Source: Vreelandella aquamarina (GTDB lineage: Bacteria; Pseudomonadota; Gammaproteobacteria; Pseudomonadales; Halomonadaceae). Taken from it: a stretch of 64,000 bases of DNA. The notes below the pieces were generated by a model. The model saw only the letters and a program-made list of their open reading frames with translations. It was not told the origin of the DNA and did not search any database. The translations under genes and the position numbers were made by a program. The stretch covers positions 62,001-126,000 of the forward strand of contig NZ_JABYQT010000008.1 of the NCBI RefSeq assembly GCF_020075495.1. The letters run 5' to 3'. Below, piece after piece: positions 56,157 to 64,000 of this stretch; positions within the stretch are counted from its first letter, which is position 1, and each line of letters begins with the position of its first letter.

Positions 56157-58184
56157 TCATGGATGGCGCGGCTGCGCGGTATCCTGCTGTGCCAGAGTGA
56201 ACTCCTGAACCAGCGAGTTGAGTTCGGCCGACATGTTGATCATTTCCTGACTGATCTCGGTAATGCTGCGCACCGACTGGGCGTTGCGCGCACTTGCCGT
56301 GTCGATATCACGCAGCGCGATCACGACCTGATTGCTGGCGGTTTTCTGCTGCTGGGTGGAAAGCGATATCTGTTGCGCAGCGCTGCTGGTCTGGCTGGCC
56401 GCCTTGAGCACGGCATCCAGGTCCTGAGCGGTACTGATGCTGACCTCGACGCCCTGCTCGATGGAGGAGGCGCCTTTTTCAGAGGCGACCACCAGGCGAT
56501 TGATGGCGTTCTGGATATCTTCGGTATGGCCCTCGATTTCCTGGGTGGAGTCGGTCACGCTGTCAGCCAGGCGGCGGATTTCGCTTGCCACCACCGAGAA
56601 CCGGCGGCCGGACTCGCCGGCACTCGAGGCTTCGAGGGCGGCGTTGAACGCGATCAGCTTGGTCTGGGCGGCCAGGGTGTTGATCAGCTCCATGACCTTG
56701 TTGATCTGCTTGGACTTGGTGCCCAGCGCGACGATTTCCGCAAGGCTCTGTTCGCTGTCGCTGCGGATATCCTGCATCTTGGACTGCAGAAGCTGCATGG
56801 CGGTACTGCCTTTGCGACTGCGCTCGAGAGTCTGGTTGGCCACGTCTACCACTGACTGCGAATGGTCGGCAATCTGGGTCGAGGAAGTCGAGAGCTCTTC
56901 CATGGTCGAGGTAATCTCGGCCACCGATGAGGCCATTTCCTCCACCGCGGCGGCCATGGTCTGGTTGGCTTCATGGCTGATGTCGCCGCCATGAACGCCG
57001 GAAAGCCCGGCTGTCTGGGCCAACTGGTCGGCGACACGCGTCAGCGCCTGGGCGTTAGCGGATACGGCCAGAATCGCCCGTGACAGGCGCTCCAGTAACG
57101 CATTGGTCTGGCTGGCAAGGTCACCCAGCTCCGCACGATCATCGGTTTCCACCCGACGGCTAAGGTCCAGGCTATGGGTAATGCTCTGCAGTTGGCGCTG
57201 AAAGTGAATGAGGGGGCGAATCAGGCGCCCGGTGAGTGGATAAAGCAGAATCAGGCCGGCCAGCAGTATCAAGAGACCGACCCCGGTCGAGGTGGCAAAC
57301 CGCTCACGCGACAGGCTCAAATACTCTTCCCGGTTGACCTCCACCATCAGATAGCGCTGAAGCTCCGGCAGCCAGAGGGTGCTGACCAGAAAGACATCGC
57401 CGTCACGCTGGGCTTCATTCACGCTGGGCGTACTGGCGTCTTGGGAAAGCGCCTGAAGCGTTTGGCTGCTCAGCATCTTGAGGTCATTGCCACCGCTGCG
57501 AAGCAGTGGCTCGCCCTGCGCGCTCAAGAGCGTCGCCCGACCGGTCTGACCCAGGCGAAACTCTTCGATCACATTCCCCATGTGGGATAGGTCGAGCCCT
57601 GTTCCCGCCACCAGCAGCGGGCGGCCATTGGTGGCATTTCCCGAGCTGCGGAAGTTCAGAAAGACGAAGGACTCCTGGGTGGAGAACGTGTCGTTGTCGA
57701 GATTGAGCTCGTAGGCTGCGTCGTTATCCGTGAACTCGTAATACCAGTCGTCGGCGCCGCCGACCGGCTCGATCAAACGTTGCAGTAGCTCGCCGTCACG
57801 GTACTGGAAGTAGTAACCAAGGCCTTGATACTGTGCGGCAATAAACAGAAGCTCGGTATCCAGCTGGGCCATCATGCGCGCCAGGTACGTCTCGATCTCG
57901 GGCCGCTCTTCATCGGGGAAACCGTCGCGAGCCCACTGTTCGATAAAGTAGTTGTTGGCCAGGCTGTTCGAAAGCGCCAGTGCAGGACTCAGTTCGAGAT
58001 CGATATGCCTGGCCAGGCCCTCCACCTGGGAAGGCAGCTCTTCATTGAGGAGTATGTTCAAGCGCGCCTGGCTGAACGAGCGTGACTGCAGGTAGAGGGC
58101 AAGCAGCATGGACAGGGCCAGTACCGTCCCGAAGGAGATGAAAAGCCTTAACCGTAAGGGCAGGGATTTCCAGTGTGCGGTCAT
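56157..58184 (-). CDS. Chemoreceptor of the Wsp-like system
   Basis: About 675 residues from the ATG at 58184, after AGGAGCAACC. A membrane segment (~11-32) is followed by a large periplasmic domain (~33-290) with YYEFTDNDAAYEL-type segments suggesting a Cache-like sensor, then a second segment (GVGLLILLAGLILLYPLTG), HAMP and a signalling domain with TLAAQTKLIAFNAALEASSAGESGRRFSVVASEIRRLADS. It lacks the WEAF-type tail of the chemoreceptor at 30071. The tip and operon place it in a Wsp-like class rather than flagellar chemotaxis. It is first in its operon. Confidence 0.88.
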   Translation of the reverse strand: MTAHWKSLPLRLRLFISFGTVLALSMLLALYLQSRSFSQARLNILLNEELPSQVEGLARHIDLELSPALALSNSLANNYFIEQWARDGFPDEERPEIETYLARMMAQLDTELLFIAAQYQGLGYYFQYRDGELLQRLIEPVGGADDWYYEFTDNDAAYELNLDNDTFSTQESFVFLNFRSSGNATNGRPLLVAGTGLDLSHMGNVIEEFRLGQTGRATLLSAQGEPLLRSGGNDLKMLSSQTLQALSQDASTPSVNEAQRDGDVFLVSTLWLPELQRYLMVEVNREEYLSLSRERFATSTGVGLLILLAGLILLYPLTGRLIRPLIHFQRQLQSITHSLDLSRRVETDDRAELGDLASQTNALLERLSRAILAVSANAQALTRVADQLAQTAGLSGVHGGDISHEANQTMAAAVEEMASSVAEITSTMEELSTSSTQIADHSQSVVDVANQTLERSRKGSTAMQLLQSKMQDIRSDSEQSLAEIVALGTKSKQINKVMELINTLAAQTKLIAFNAALEASSAGESGRRFSVVASEIRRLADSVTDSTQEIEGHTEDIQNAINRLVVASEKGASSIEQGVEVSISTAQDLDAVLKAASQTSSAAQQISLSTQQQKTASNQVVIALRDIDTASARNAQSVRSITEISQEMINMSAELNSLVQEFTLAQQDTAQPRHP

Positions 58185-58220
58185 TATCAAGGTTGCTCCT
58201 GGTCGACCTGTACCCGTCAA

Positions 58221-58543
58221 GGCTGTAAAGGCCGCAGTTTACCGCCAGGTGGCGAAAGGATGTGGGCTAGAAAAGCGATTTCATCGATTTTTGAGGGCGC
58301 TGTCCAGTATTTGTCTTGGCCGGGCGAAGCCTTTTTAAGTCGAATTTGTACAGTTTTCCAACAAAATTATATTAATTATTGTTAATTCCATGCATGTGTG
58401 TTTTTTATAATTATTAACGCAATGAAATTAAACAAAAATTAATTCATGCGTGGTTTTTTGAGCCGGGCGTGATTTTTTGACAAAAGTGATACAGGGACGT
58501 AATCTCAGCACCAATGGAAATCAAGATTTGCTAAGGAAGTAGC
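58221..58543. other. AT-rich divergent promoter region
   Basis: No gene is seen between the divergent receptor and 58544 genes. It is very AT-rich around 58350-58450 and holds the promoter at 58477-58505. Confidence 0.5.
58477..58505 (+). promoter_or_regulatory. Sigma-70 promoter for the 58544 gene
   Basis: TTGACA (58477-58482), a 17-bp spacer and TAATCT (58500-58505). The -35 is perfect and the spacing ideal; the -10 is weaker. It lies 39 bp before the start codon at 58544. Confidence 0.6.
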
Positions 58544-59479
58544 ATGCTGCCGCTCACCTCGGATGCACTGTTAAACGTGCTGCGCGATATCGCCTCACGC
58601 CATTGCCCTGCCCATACGGACATGCTGCCTTCGGCAGGCACGCCAGAGCGTAGCGGGCTGATCAACGCCGTTCAGCATGTCTTCGACCTGCCGGATGCCG
58701 GGCTGCTCACCGATGCTTCCATCACGCTGGAGGAGTGGGCCGTTGCGCTGAGCGAACGCGCCTCGGTTCGTCGCCTTCATCTGTTCGATACGATCTCCAC
58801 CGGGGCTTTCAGCCATCAACTTCAGCGCCCGCAGGTGCATGAAGCCGACACCTTGATGCAAGAGGTGAACACGCTCAAGGCGCTGCTGGATACACCCCCG
58901 ATTGCCAATCGCACCCTGGTCAGCTGGCTGCCGCTGCAAACCGTGTCCGGTTTCATGCTGGGGGCCCTGCTGCCCCAGGAAGCCGGTTTCAAGACACGCT
59001 CGCTGTTTGATCACGCCAACGCGCTCTGGGAATTGAATGCAGGCGATATGGTGGTGACCAGCAGCGACCGCTGGCGCCAGCTGGCCGAGCGCTTGCCCGC
59101 GCTTCCCGCCAATATCACCGCCGTGAGCACCGAGCCGCTGGATGCCCCGACCTGCCACGCACTGTTGGCCAACGGGGTGGCGCGAGTGGTCGAGCTTTAT
59201 GGCACGCCCAGCACCGGCATGCTGGCCGTGCGCACCTCTCACGAGGCGCCCTTCGAGCTGTTGACGCACTGGCACCCGACCGAAAGCGATGACGTGCTGC
59301 TTCAACTGCCCGCCAATGGCGTGCCTAGAGAAGTGGCGCTGGCTGAGCCGCTTCACTGGGTCGGGGCACGCCATTTCGAGCTTGACCCGCTGCCGAAAGC
59401 GCCCCTTGCCGACGCCATGCAGGCGCTGTTCGAACGCCCGGGGCAGTTCGTGCCTGAAGAGGGCGCCAGCGCGGCCTGA
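58544..59479 (+). CDS. Protein resembling a partial adenylate-forming enzyme
   Basis: 311 residues with an AAGGAAG ribosome site. I do not recognise a named family. Residues ~95-260 resemble part of the AMP-binding (acyl-CoA ligase) fold: a LVSWLPLQTVSGFMLGALLP helix, a NAGDMVVTSSDRW segment and VVELYGTPSTGMLAVRTS, which recalls the YGxTE/S motif before the arginine strand. The usual P-loop (TSGTTG-like) and the C-terminal lysine domain are absent. The first ~70 residues could be a carrier-like helical domain (LLTDASITLEEWAVAL). It may be a degenerate ligase partner. It stands alone. Confidence 0.4.
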   Translation: MLPLTSDALLNVLRDIASRHCPAHTDMLPSAGTPERSGLINAVQHVFDLPDAGLLTDASITLEEWAVALSERASVRRLHLFDTISTGAFSHQLQRPQVHEADTLMQEVNTLKALLDTPPIANRTLVSWLPLQTVSGFMLGALLPQEAGFKTRSLFDHANALWELNAGDMVVTSSDRWRQLAERLPALPANITAVSTEPLDAPTCHALLANGVARVVELYGTPSTGMLAVRTSHEAPFELLTHWHPTESDDVLLQLPANGVPREVALAEPLHWVGARHFELDPLPKAPLADAMQALFERPGQFVPEEGASAA

Positions 59480-59511
59480 TACACCATGTCGCTTTTGGCG
59501 GCTGCATGCAT

Positions 59512-60678
59512 TCAGACGATGGCGTGAGGCACGAAGCAGGATGAGTCCTTGGTGATTCGTCCCACGTCTTCGCGCACGCCAATGCCGCAGGCGCGATCTC
59601 CCACTACCCAACTGCCGATCAGCGCATGGTGTTCGCCAAACCGGGGCATCGGCTGGTAAGCCTGACGAATCCACGGGCTGTCGGTATAGGGGCCATCTAC
59701 CGCTTCGCGCTGGCCATCGGGCGTCAGTAGCTCGATGTTGCTGCCTTCGCGGGAGAAGAACGGCTTGCGCACCCAGCCGGGGGGCAGCAGTGCGGGATTT
59801 CTCTCTTCGAAGTAGGCAGGCAGTAGATTGGGGTGGCCCTTGAAGTGCTCCCAGAGCAGCGGCAGGATGCCCTTGTTGGAAAGAATCGCTTTCCAGGGCG
59901 GCTCGAACCAGTGAGTCGACAGCTGCGGTATCCGCTCGCCAAAGGCATCCTCAGCCAGCTCCTCCCAGGGGTAGAGCTTGAACAGCGCCCGAATGGGCTG
60001 ATTATCCAGATCGACGAAGACGTCACGGCCTTTTTGATAGCCGATATCCTCCATGAACACAAAGGGAGCGACAAGCCCTGCCTGTACGGCCACGTCCTGC
60101 AGGTAGTGCACGGTGGCGCGCTCTTCGACATTGTCCTTGATGCAGGCGAAGTGAAGCGTGCGCTCCTCGAGGCGGTCGCCGATATGCGCCATGGCATTGA
60201 TCAGGCGTTCCTGAATGGAATTGTACTGGTCCGCATGGCGCGGAAGCGTGCCCTGGGCAATGGCCTGCTCGAGCCATACCCACTGGAAGAAGCCCGCCTC
60301 GTAAAGCGACGTGGGAGTGTCGTAGTTGAGTTCGAGCAGCTTGGCGTGACCTTGCCCCGAATAGGCGAAATCCATGCGTCCGTAAAGATGCGGCTGGCCG
60401 GATACCCATGAGTCGTGAATGGTGTCCCACATGAACTCCGGAAGTGCCAGGCGCTGCATCAGCGCATTGGAGTGGCAGACCCGGTCGACGAGTTCCATGC
60501 ACATCTCATGAAGCTCTTCGGTAGGCGCTTCGATATCCCGCTCTACCTGTTCGAGCGTGAACTGGTAGTAGGCGCTCTCCTTCCAGTAGGGCTCGCCATC
60601 GATGGTATGAAAATGAAACCCCAGCTCATGAGCCAGGGTTTTCCAGTTGGGGCGCTCGGCCACATCGATTCTAAGCAT
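59512..60678 (-). CDS. Glutathionylspermidine synthase family ATP-grasp ligase (YgiC/YjfC-like)
   Basis: 388 residues, the length of E. coli YgiC and YjfC. Family segments are AHELGFHFHTIDGEPYWKESAYYQF, GRMDFAYSGQGHAKLLELNYDTPTSLYEAGFFQW, KDNVEERATVHYLQDVA and PAYFEERNPALLPPGWVRKPFFSREGSNIELL. These are ATP-grasp ligases of the GSP_synth domain; the YgiC/YjfC branch is not shown to make glutathionylspermidine and may add peptides to an unknown acceptor. It is the last gene of the yjf-type operon, 19 bp after the DUF1190 gene. Confidence 0.9.
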   Translation of the reverse strand: MLRIDVAERPNWKTLAHELGFHFHTIDGEPYWKESAYYQFTLEQVERDIEAPTEELHEMCMELVDRVCHSNALMQRLALPEFMWDTIHDSWVSGQPHLYGRMDFAYSGQGHAKLLELNYDTPTSLYEAGFFQWVWLEQAIAQGTLPRHADQYNSIQERLINAMAHIGDRLEERTLHFACIKDNVEERATVHYLQDVAVQAGLVAPFVFMEDIGYQKGRDVFVDLDNQPIRALFKLYPWEELAEDAFGERIPQLSTHWFEPPWKAILSNKGILPLLWEHFKGHPNLLPAYFEERNPALLPPGWVRKPFFSREGSNIELLTPDGQREAVDGPYTDSPWIRQAYQPMPRFGEHHALIGSWVVGDRACGIGVREDVGRITKDSSCFVPHAIV

Positions 60679-60696
60679 TCAGGTATCCCGTGCTGA

Positions 60697-61311
60697 TCAC
60701 GAACCCCAGCCGCCGCGGGCAGAGGAGCGTGAGCCGAACCCGCTGCGCTGAGTAGCCGCCTGACGGTTCTGCGCCGCCGACGTGCGCATGGTCTGCTGGC
60801 GTTGGTTGACGCGCTGGCTGGCCTGATTGGTGGCGGTGTTCCAGTTACCTTGGTTTTGGCGGTTACGGTATACCGGCTCCTGGTAGACGCCACGGCTGGT
60901 GGCGCCGCCACTCGAGCGCGACATCATGTTGCCTACCATATAGCCCATCATGGCGGGCATGAACCAGCTGCCACTGCTGCTGCCGGTGGCCGCCTGGGAC
61001 TGCTCCTGGGTCGGAGCGACGCAGGCCCCTTCGCCATGTTCGGCTTCACAGGCTTCGAGGGTATCAAAGCGTGGCACTTCCTTGATCGATGCCTCATAGG
61101 CTTCTTCGCAGGCGCTCTGGGTGTACACGTCTGCTGCCACGCACTCCTCGACGCTCTGGTAGCTGCGCGGACTATCGAAACTGACGTCGGTGGTCTGCTC
61201 CGGCTGACCGCAGGCGGTCAGGCCGAATGCGCTGGCGCCCATCATTGCCAGCGACAGGCGGGCGCTGCGCTTGCGGCGGGGGAGGTGCGGTGTCTGATCG
61301 TGATTTGCCAT
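60697..61311 (-). CDS. DUF1190 lipoprotein (YgiB/YjfM-like)
   Basis: 204 residues from the ATG at 61311, after AAGGAG. The N-terminus has a basic stretch (PRRKRSARLS), a hydrophobic segment and a lipobox FGLTACG, so it is probably a lipoprotein. Cysteines follow in EECVAAD, SACEEAY, EACEAEHGEGACVAP, fitting DUF1190 (UPF0441). The C-terminal ~90 residues are rich in Gln, Asn, Ser and Arg, and end RGGWGS. It stands beside the ATP-grasp gene as ygiB does with ygiC, and may be its substrate. Confidence 0.87.
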   Translation of the reverse strand: MANHDQTPHLPRRKRSARLSLAMMGASAFGLTACGQPEQTTDVSFDSPRSYQSVEECVAADVYTQSACEEAYEASIKEVPRFDTLEACEAEHGEGACVAPTQEQSQAATGSSSGSWFMPAMMGYMVGNMMSRSSGGATSRGVYQEPVYRNRQNQGNWNTATNQASQRVNQRQQTMRTSAAQNRQAATQRSGFGSRSSARGGWGS

Positions 61312-61322
61312 GGATACACTCC

Positions 61323-61733
61323 TTACCACGTCATGGAGGCTGCGTTGATCAGGCCTACTGCAATCGATACGCTGCCGACCAGAATGCCGTACGCCATATG
61401 GCCTTCGGTAATGTGCAGTGAAAGGCTTTCCCCTTGATTCTTCAGCACCATCTTCAAACCGAAGAAGGTAGCGAGCTGAACGCCAAACGCGATGATGCCC
61501 CACAGGATGAAATCGATGAAGCTCACCGAGTTCGCCATGGCGCTGTAAAGCGGCAGGGTGAAGCCGAGAATCGAGCCTGCATAGGCGGTAGCGGCTGCGG
61601 CGTTACCTTCACGAATTAGCGTCCACTCGTGGTGGGGCGTGATCCGGCTGTAGCAGTACATGAATGCCACAAAAAGCACGAGCGCGCCGATCAGGTAGCC
61701 CAGAAAGTGGGGGAGGCCTTGTAGATACTGCAT
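61323..61733 (-). CDS. DUF350 membrane protein (YjfL-like)
   Basis: 136 residues with four membrane segments (about 10-28, 48-66, 72-95 and 110-130). The GSILGFTLPLYSAMANSVSFIDFILWGIIAFGVQL segment is the DUF350 core. It is an inner-membrane protein of unknown function, encoded with PspA-family and ATP-grasp proteins in many bacteria. It is 11 bp upstream of the DUF1190 gene. Confidence 0.88.
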   Translation of the reverse strand: MQYLQGLPHFLGYLIGALVLFVAFMYCYSRITPHHEWTLIREGNAAAATAYAGSILGFTLPLYSAMANSVSFIDFILWGIIAFGVQLATFFGLKMVLKNQGESLSLHITEGHMAYGILVGSVSIAVGLINAASMTW

Positions 61734-61784
61734 GGGTAGGTTCTTCCTTGGTTGAGAATAAACAGTGTAGATGGTTGGCGCCGT

Positions 61785-62504
61785 TTAGATGGCATCAATG
61801 TCTATCGAGGTGACATCCACGCCCAGGTTCTGCACCAGCATGAAGCCGCCTTCGCCATCATTTTCGGCATTCAGCAGCACGTACTCCATGCGCTCGGCGC
61901 CATCGATCTGACGCTCGTAGAGCATGGCATGATGGGTGACGCTGCGGGTCATGACACTTTCCGTGGTCATCACCTGCTCTTCGAGCAGCACCGGCGGCGA
62001 CCATAGGCTTGCCTCATCGCCCCACACGCGCCGGTACTGGCACTCGCGCCCCGTGGCGTCGGTGGCTTCCACGGAAATCGTCTGAGCGCCCAACTGGCCG
62101 GCCTTTTTATCGTCGGCGTTGATCAACGCGTCGAATTCGCCATCCGACAGGTGCGTCACACGATAGAAATCGAACAGCTTGTACTCGATCACCTGCTGGT
62201 TTTCGACATTGGCCTGCAGCCAAGTGTCGTTATCCAGGTAGAAGCGCACCAGATGAGCGCCCTGACCCAGATCCACATGGCCCACCGCCGCAATGTGGTG
62301 GTAGGGCTCACTCGACCAGCCAAACAGGATGTCCGGAAACGCGCTCAGCTCGGCAAGCTTGACCCTGACACGGCCATCCAGGCGCAGTCCTTCGAAGTCC
62401 TCCGGCGTCATGCCGATGGGCAGGCCCGCGCTGAAGGTGGCTGAACTCTCGGCCTGCTTGGCGGTTTCTGGAGCGCCGAACAGGCTTTTCAAGGTCTTGA
62501 ACAT
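61785..62504 (-). CDS. DUF2491 protein (YjfK-like)
   Basis: 239 residues. The pattern GLPIGMTPEDFEGLRLDGRVRVKL and HIAAVGHVDLGQGAHLVRFYLDNDTWLQ, and the EVQYRRVWGD-like segment, fit DUF2491. It is soluble, with no signal or membrane segment. It shares one base with the channel gene upstream. Its function is unknown; the family accompanies DUF350 and PspA proteins. Confidence 0.85.
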   Translation of the reverse strand: MFKTLKSLFGAPETAKQAESSATFSAGLPIGMTPEDFEGLRLDGRVRVKLAELSAFPDILFGWSSEPYHHIAAVGHVDLGQGAHLVRFYLDNDTWLQANVENQQVIEYKLFDFYRVTHLSDGEFDALINADDKKAGQLGAQTISVEATDATGRECQYRRVWGDEASLWSPPVLLEEQVMTTESVMTRSVTHHAMLYERQIDGAERMEYVLLNAENDGEGGFMLVQNLGVDVTSIDIDAI

Positions 62505-63583
62505 CAGTTATCTCTCCCGAGAGCAGATTGGAACAGGGCAACGAGCTCACTATCGCTCAGGCGCTGATCGCCCATGTAGTAGAGGGTATCGCCTGCCGTC
62601 ACGGCAAAATCCGCAGGCGGGTTCAGCAACTGATGCTCATCGCTTGCCGGTCGCCAGACACCCAGCAGGGTCACGTTGTTATCCACCTTGGCCTTGGCCA
62701 TCAGGTCGCCGTAGCGCACGCTCTGCCCGGCAGGCAGCGTGGCGGGCAGGCAGGCCTGAAACTGGGTCGCCCCCTGGCCGATTGCCAGCAGCTCATTGAC
62801 CACTCGGCTGATACCCGCATCGGTTGCCGAGCGCACCAGCATCTCGATCGATAGCCCCTGGGTACATTCGATGCCCGGCAGCGTACGCCGCAGCATGCTG
62901 GCGGTCGAGGGGTTGTCGCAGTGGGCGACCATATGGCATTCCGGCGACTTCTGGTCGTATACCGACAGCGCAATGGTGGCGACGCGTTCGTCCACCTTGT
63001 CGTAGATGATGATACGGCTGGCGCCCTTGATGCCCGCCCGGTTCAACAGCTCGGCATCTGAAAAGCTCTCACCCTTGACGAACTTGATGCTGCCCGGCAA
63101 GGGATTGTCGATATCCGCCGCCACGCACAGGACGATATCATCCGGAAGGTTAGGGTCTGCCTGAAGGATACGGATGATGTTGGCGGTGGGCTCGCCGTGC
63201 CAGCCAATCACGAGCGTATGGCCGGTAAGGCCCGCGTAGTTCGCATTTCCCTGCACCAGCGTTCTCCATGTTGAGCTGATATTCGCCGTGGCCTTGCCGA
63301 TAAATGCCGCAAACAAGATGATGCCGCCAGGGATGACCCAGAGCGTGGCTGCCCACTGGCCAAGCGGTGTTTGAGGGCTGAAATCACCATAGCCTACGGT
63401 GGTGGTCGTGGTGACATAAAAGTACAGCCACAGCCTGAGAGAGCTTGCTACCTCTTCACCGGCATAGGACATGAAGCCCCAGGAGAGCGCCGAATGCCCG
63501 ATGACCATCAAGAACAGAAAGGTCCAGCTGACGCTGATGGTGGAGGCCTGAAGCGCCTTTAACAGACGTACGAAAATAGGCAC
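62504..63583 (-). CDS. Two-TM potassium channel with RCK domain
   Basis: 359 residues. A first membrane segment (SWTFLFLMVIGHSALSWGF) is followed by the selectivity filter TTTTVGYGDFS and a second segment (LWVIPGGIILFAAFIGKAT). The cytoplasmic part has an RCK/TrkA-N Rossmann fold (HTLVIGWHGEPTANIIRIL) and a C-terminal TrkA-C-like region (LLGVWRPASDEHQLLNPP). It is likely a ligand-gated K+ channel. It is placed between the PspA-family gene and DUF2491, a position with no channel in the E. coli yjf operon. Confidence 0.88.
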   Translation of the reverse strand: MPIFVRLLKALQASTISVSWTFLFLMVIGHSALSWGFMSYAGEEVASSLRLWLYFYVTTTTTVGYGDFSPQTPLGQWAATLWVIPGGIILFAAFIGKATANISSTWRTLVQGNANYAGLTGHTLVIGWHGEPTANIIRILQADPNLPDDIVLCVAADIDNPLPGSIKFVKGESFSDAELLNRAGIKGASRIIIYDKVDERVATIALSVYDQKSPECHMVAHCDNPSTASMLRRTLPGIECTQGLSIEMLVRSATDAGISRVVNELLAIGQGATQFQACLPATLPAGQSVRYGDLMAKAKVDNNVTLLGVWRPASDEHQLLNPPADFAVTAGDTLYYMGDQRLSDSELVALFQSALGRDN

Positions 63584-63632
63584 TGCTCGCTCCTTGAGAA
63601 CAGGCCCGCCACTGGGGCGGGCGCTACTTTAG

Positions 63633-64000
63633 CTACGCTTGCGGCGGGTTCTTCTTGGCTTTCAGGCGAGCCAGCACGTCCTCGGCCTTGCGCTCCTTGG
63701 CACCGATACCGGCGGCTTTCAGGCGCGCATCGAGCGACGAGCCACTCTCTTCGGCGGCCATCTGTTCGGCGGCCTGCATCTGGGCGGAGTTGAGCTGCTG
63801 ACGCTCGCGGATGCGTTCAAGCGACTCCATGGCGCTGCCCATGGCGCTGTTCTGGCCGGAGTGGCGCGCCGCCACGGCGGATTGTGCCTTCTGGGCGGAT
63901 TCAGTCGCCTTGACCACGCTTACCTGCTGCTTGAGCTGGCGCAACTGGTTTTCGGTGTTGCGAATGGCGCCGCGCAGGTTCTCGATGCTGGCATCGTATT
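63633..64000 (-). CDS. PspA/IM30 family protein (YjfJ-like), 5' end outside window
   Basis: The frame stays open to base 64000, so the N-terminal part is cut off. About 121 residues are visible, starting YDASIENLRGAIRNTENQLRQL. The long coiled-coil with KATESAQKAQSAVAARHSGQNSAMGSAMESLERIRERQ and the ending ARLKAAGIGAKERKAEDVLARLK fit the YjfJ branch of the PspA/IM30 family. These coat and protect the inner membrane. It is the first visible gene of the operon, 49 bp before the channel gene. Confidence 0.85.
   Translation of the reverse strand, partial: YDASIENLRGAIRNTENQLRQLKQQVSVVKATESAQKAQSAVAARHSGQNSAMGSAMESLERIRERQQLNSAQMQAAEQMAAEESGSSLDARLKAAGIGAKERKAEDVLARLKAKKNPPQA

Overview
The window is GC-rich, gammaproteobacterial chromosome. 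Gene content (type I-E CRISPR-Cas, a DUF3305/DUF3306-associated formate dehydrogenase locus, phosphatidylcholine synthase, a Wsp-like chemosensory operon, a yjf-type PspA operon) suggests a Halomonas-like member of the Halomonadaceae. This is inferred from gene families; no rRNA or other phylogenetic marker lies in the window. The first ~900 bases are much more AT-rich and look acquired.

Layout. 1-711: end of an HNH endonuclease gene. 1081-4978: a frameshifted short-chain dehydrogenase beside its likely HxlR regulator, then a DUF1127/PhzF pair divergent from a MocR-type regulator. 5121-23353: a complete type I-E CRISPR-Cas locus. Array 1 has 46 repeats, followed by a 42-bp perfect palindrome, a BrnT/BrnA toxin-antitoxin pair and a hicB remnant; then cas3-casABCDE-cas1-cas2; then array 2 with 80 intact repeats plus a degenerate one. 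Both arrays read left to right, each from its own leader. The leaders align without gaps. The two repeat types differ by a compensatory base pair in the hairpin stem.

23562-34041: mixed chromosomal genes, including a DUF1176-like secreted protein, a uracil-DNA glycosylase family protein, phosphatidylcholine synthase, a second MocR regulator with a GNAT enzyme, a rhodanese, ribH under an FMN riboswitch, a YbaK-type deacylase, a chemoreceptor with a sigma-28 promoter and a CheR-binding tail, and an iron-siderophore binding protein with a Fur-like palindrome.

33010-48594: a formate dehydrogenase and molybdenum cofactor island. On the minus strand fdhD-mobA-moeA-moaA-cobW are joined by ATGA overlaps or a 1-nt gap. 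On the plus strand are DUF3305, DUF3306, a multi-cluster ferredoxin, a TorD chaperone, a small Tat protein and the alpha, beta and gamma subunits, then DUF1244, moaB and a second moeA. The island covers cofactor synthesis, sulfuration, Tat export and the membrane enzyme.

48591-58184 (minus strand): a Wsp-like chemosensory operon with receptor, CheB, CheR-TPR, CheA-REC hybrid, single REC, an Hpt-REC-REC-GGDEF diguanylate cyclase, CheW and a small possible CheW relative. Its expected output is cyclic di-GMP. 58544-59479 is a protein resembling adenylate-forming enzymes. 59512-64000 (minus strand) is a relative of the E. coli yjfJKLMC operon, with a two-TM potassium channel gene inserted between the PspA and DUF2491 genes; the PspA gene runs off the right edge.
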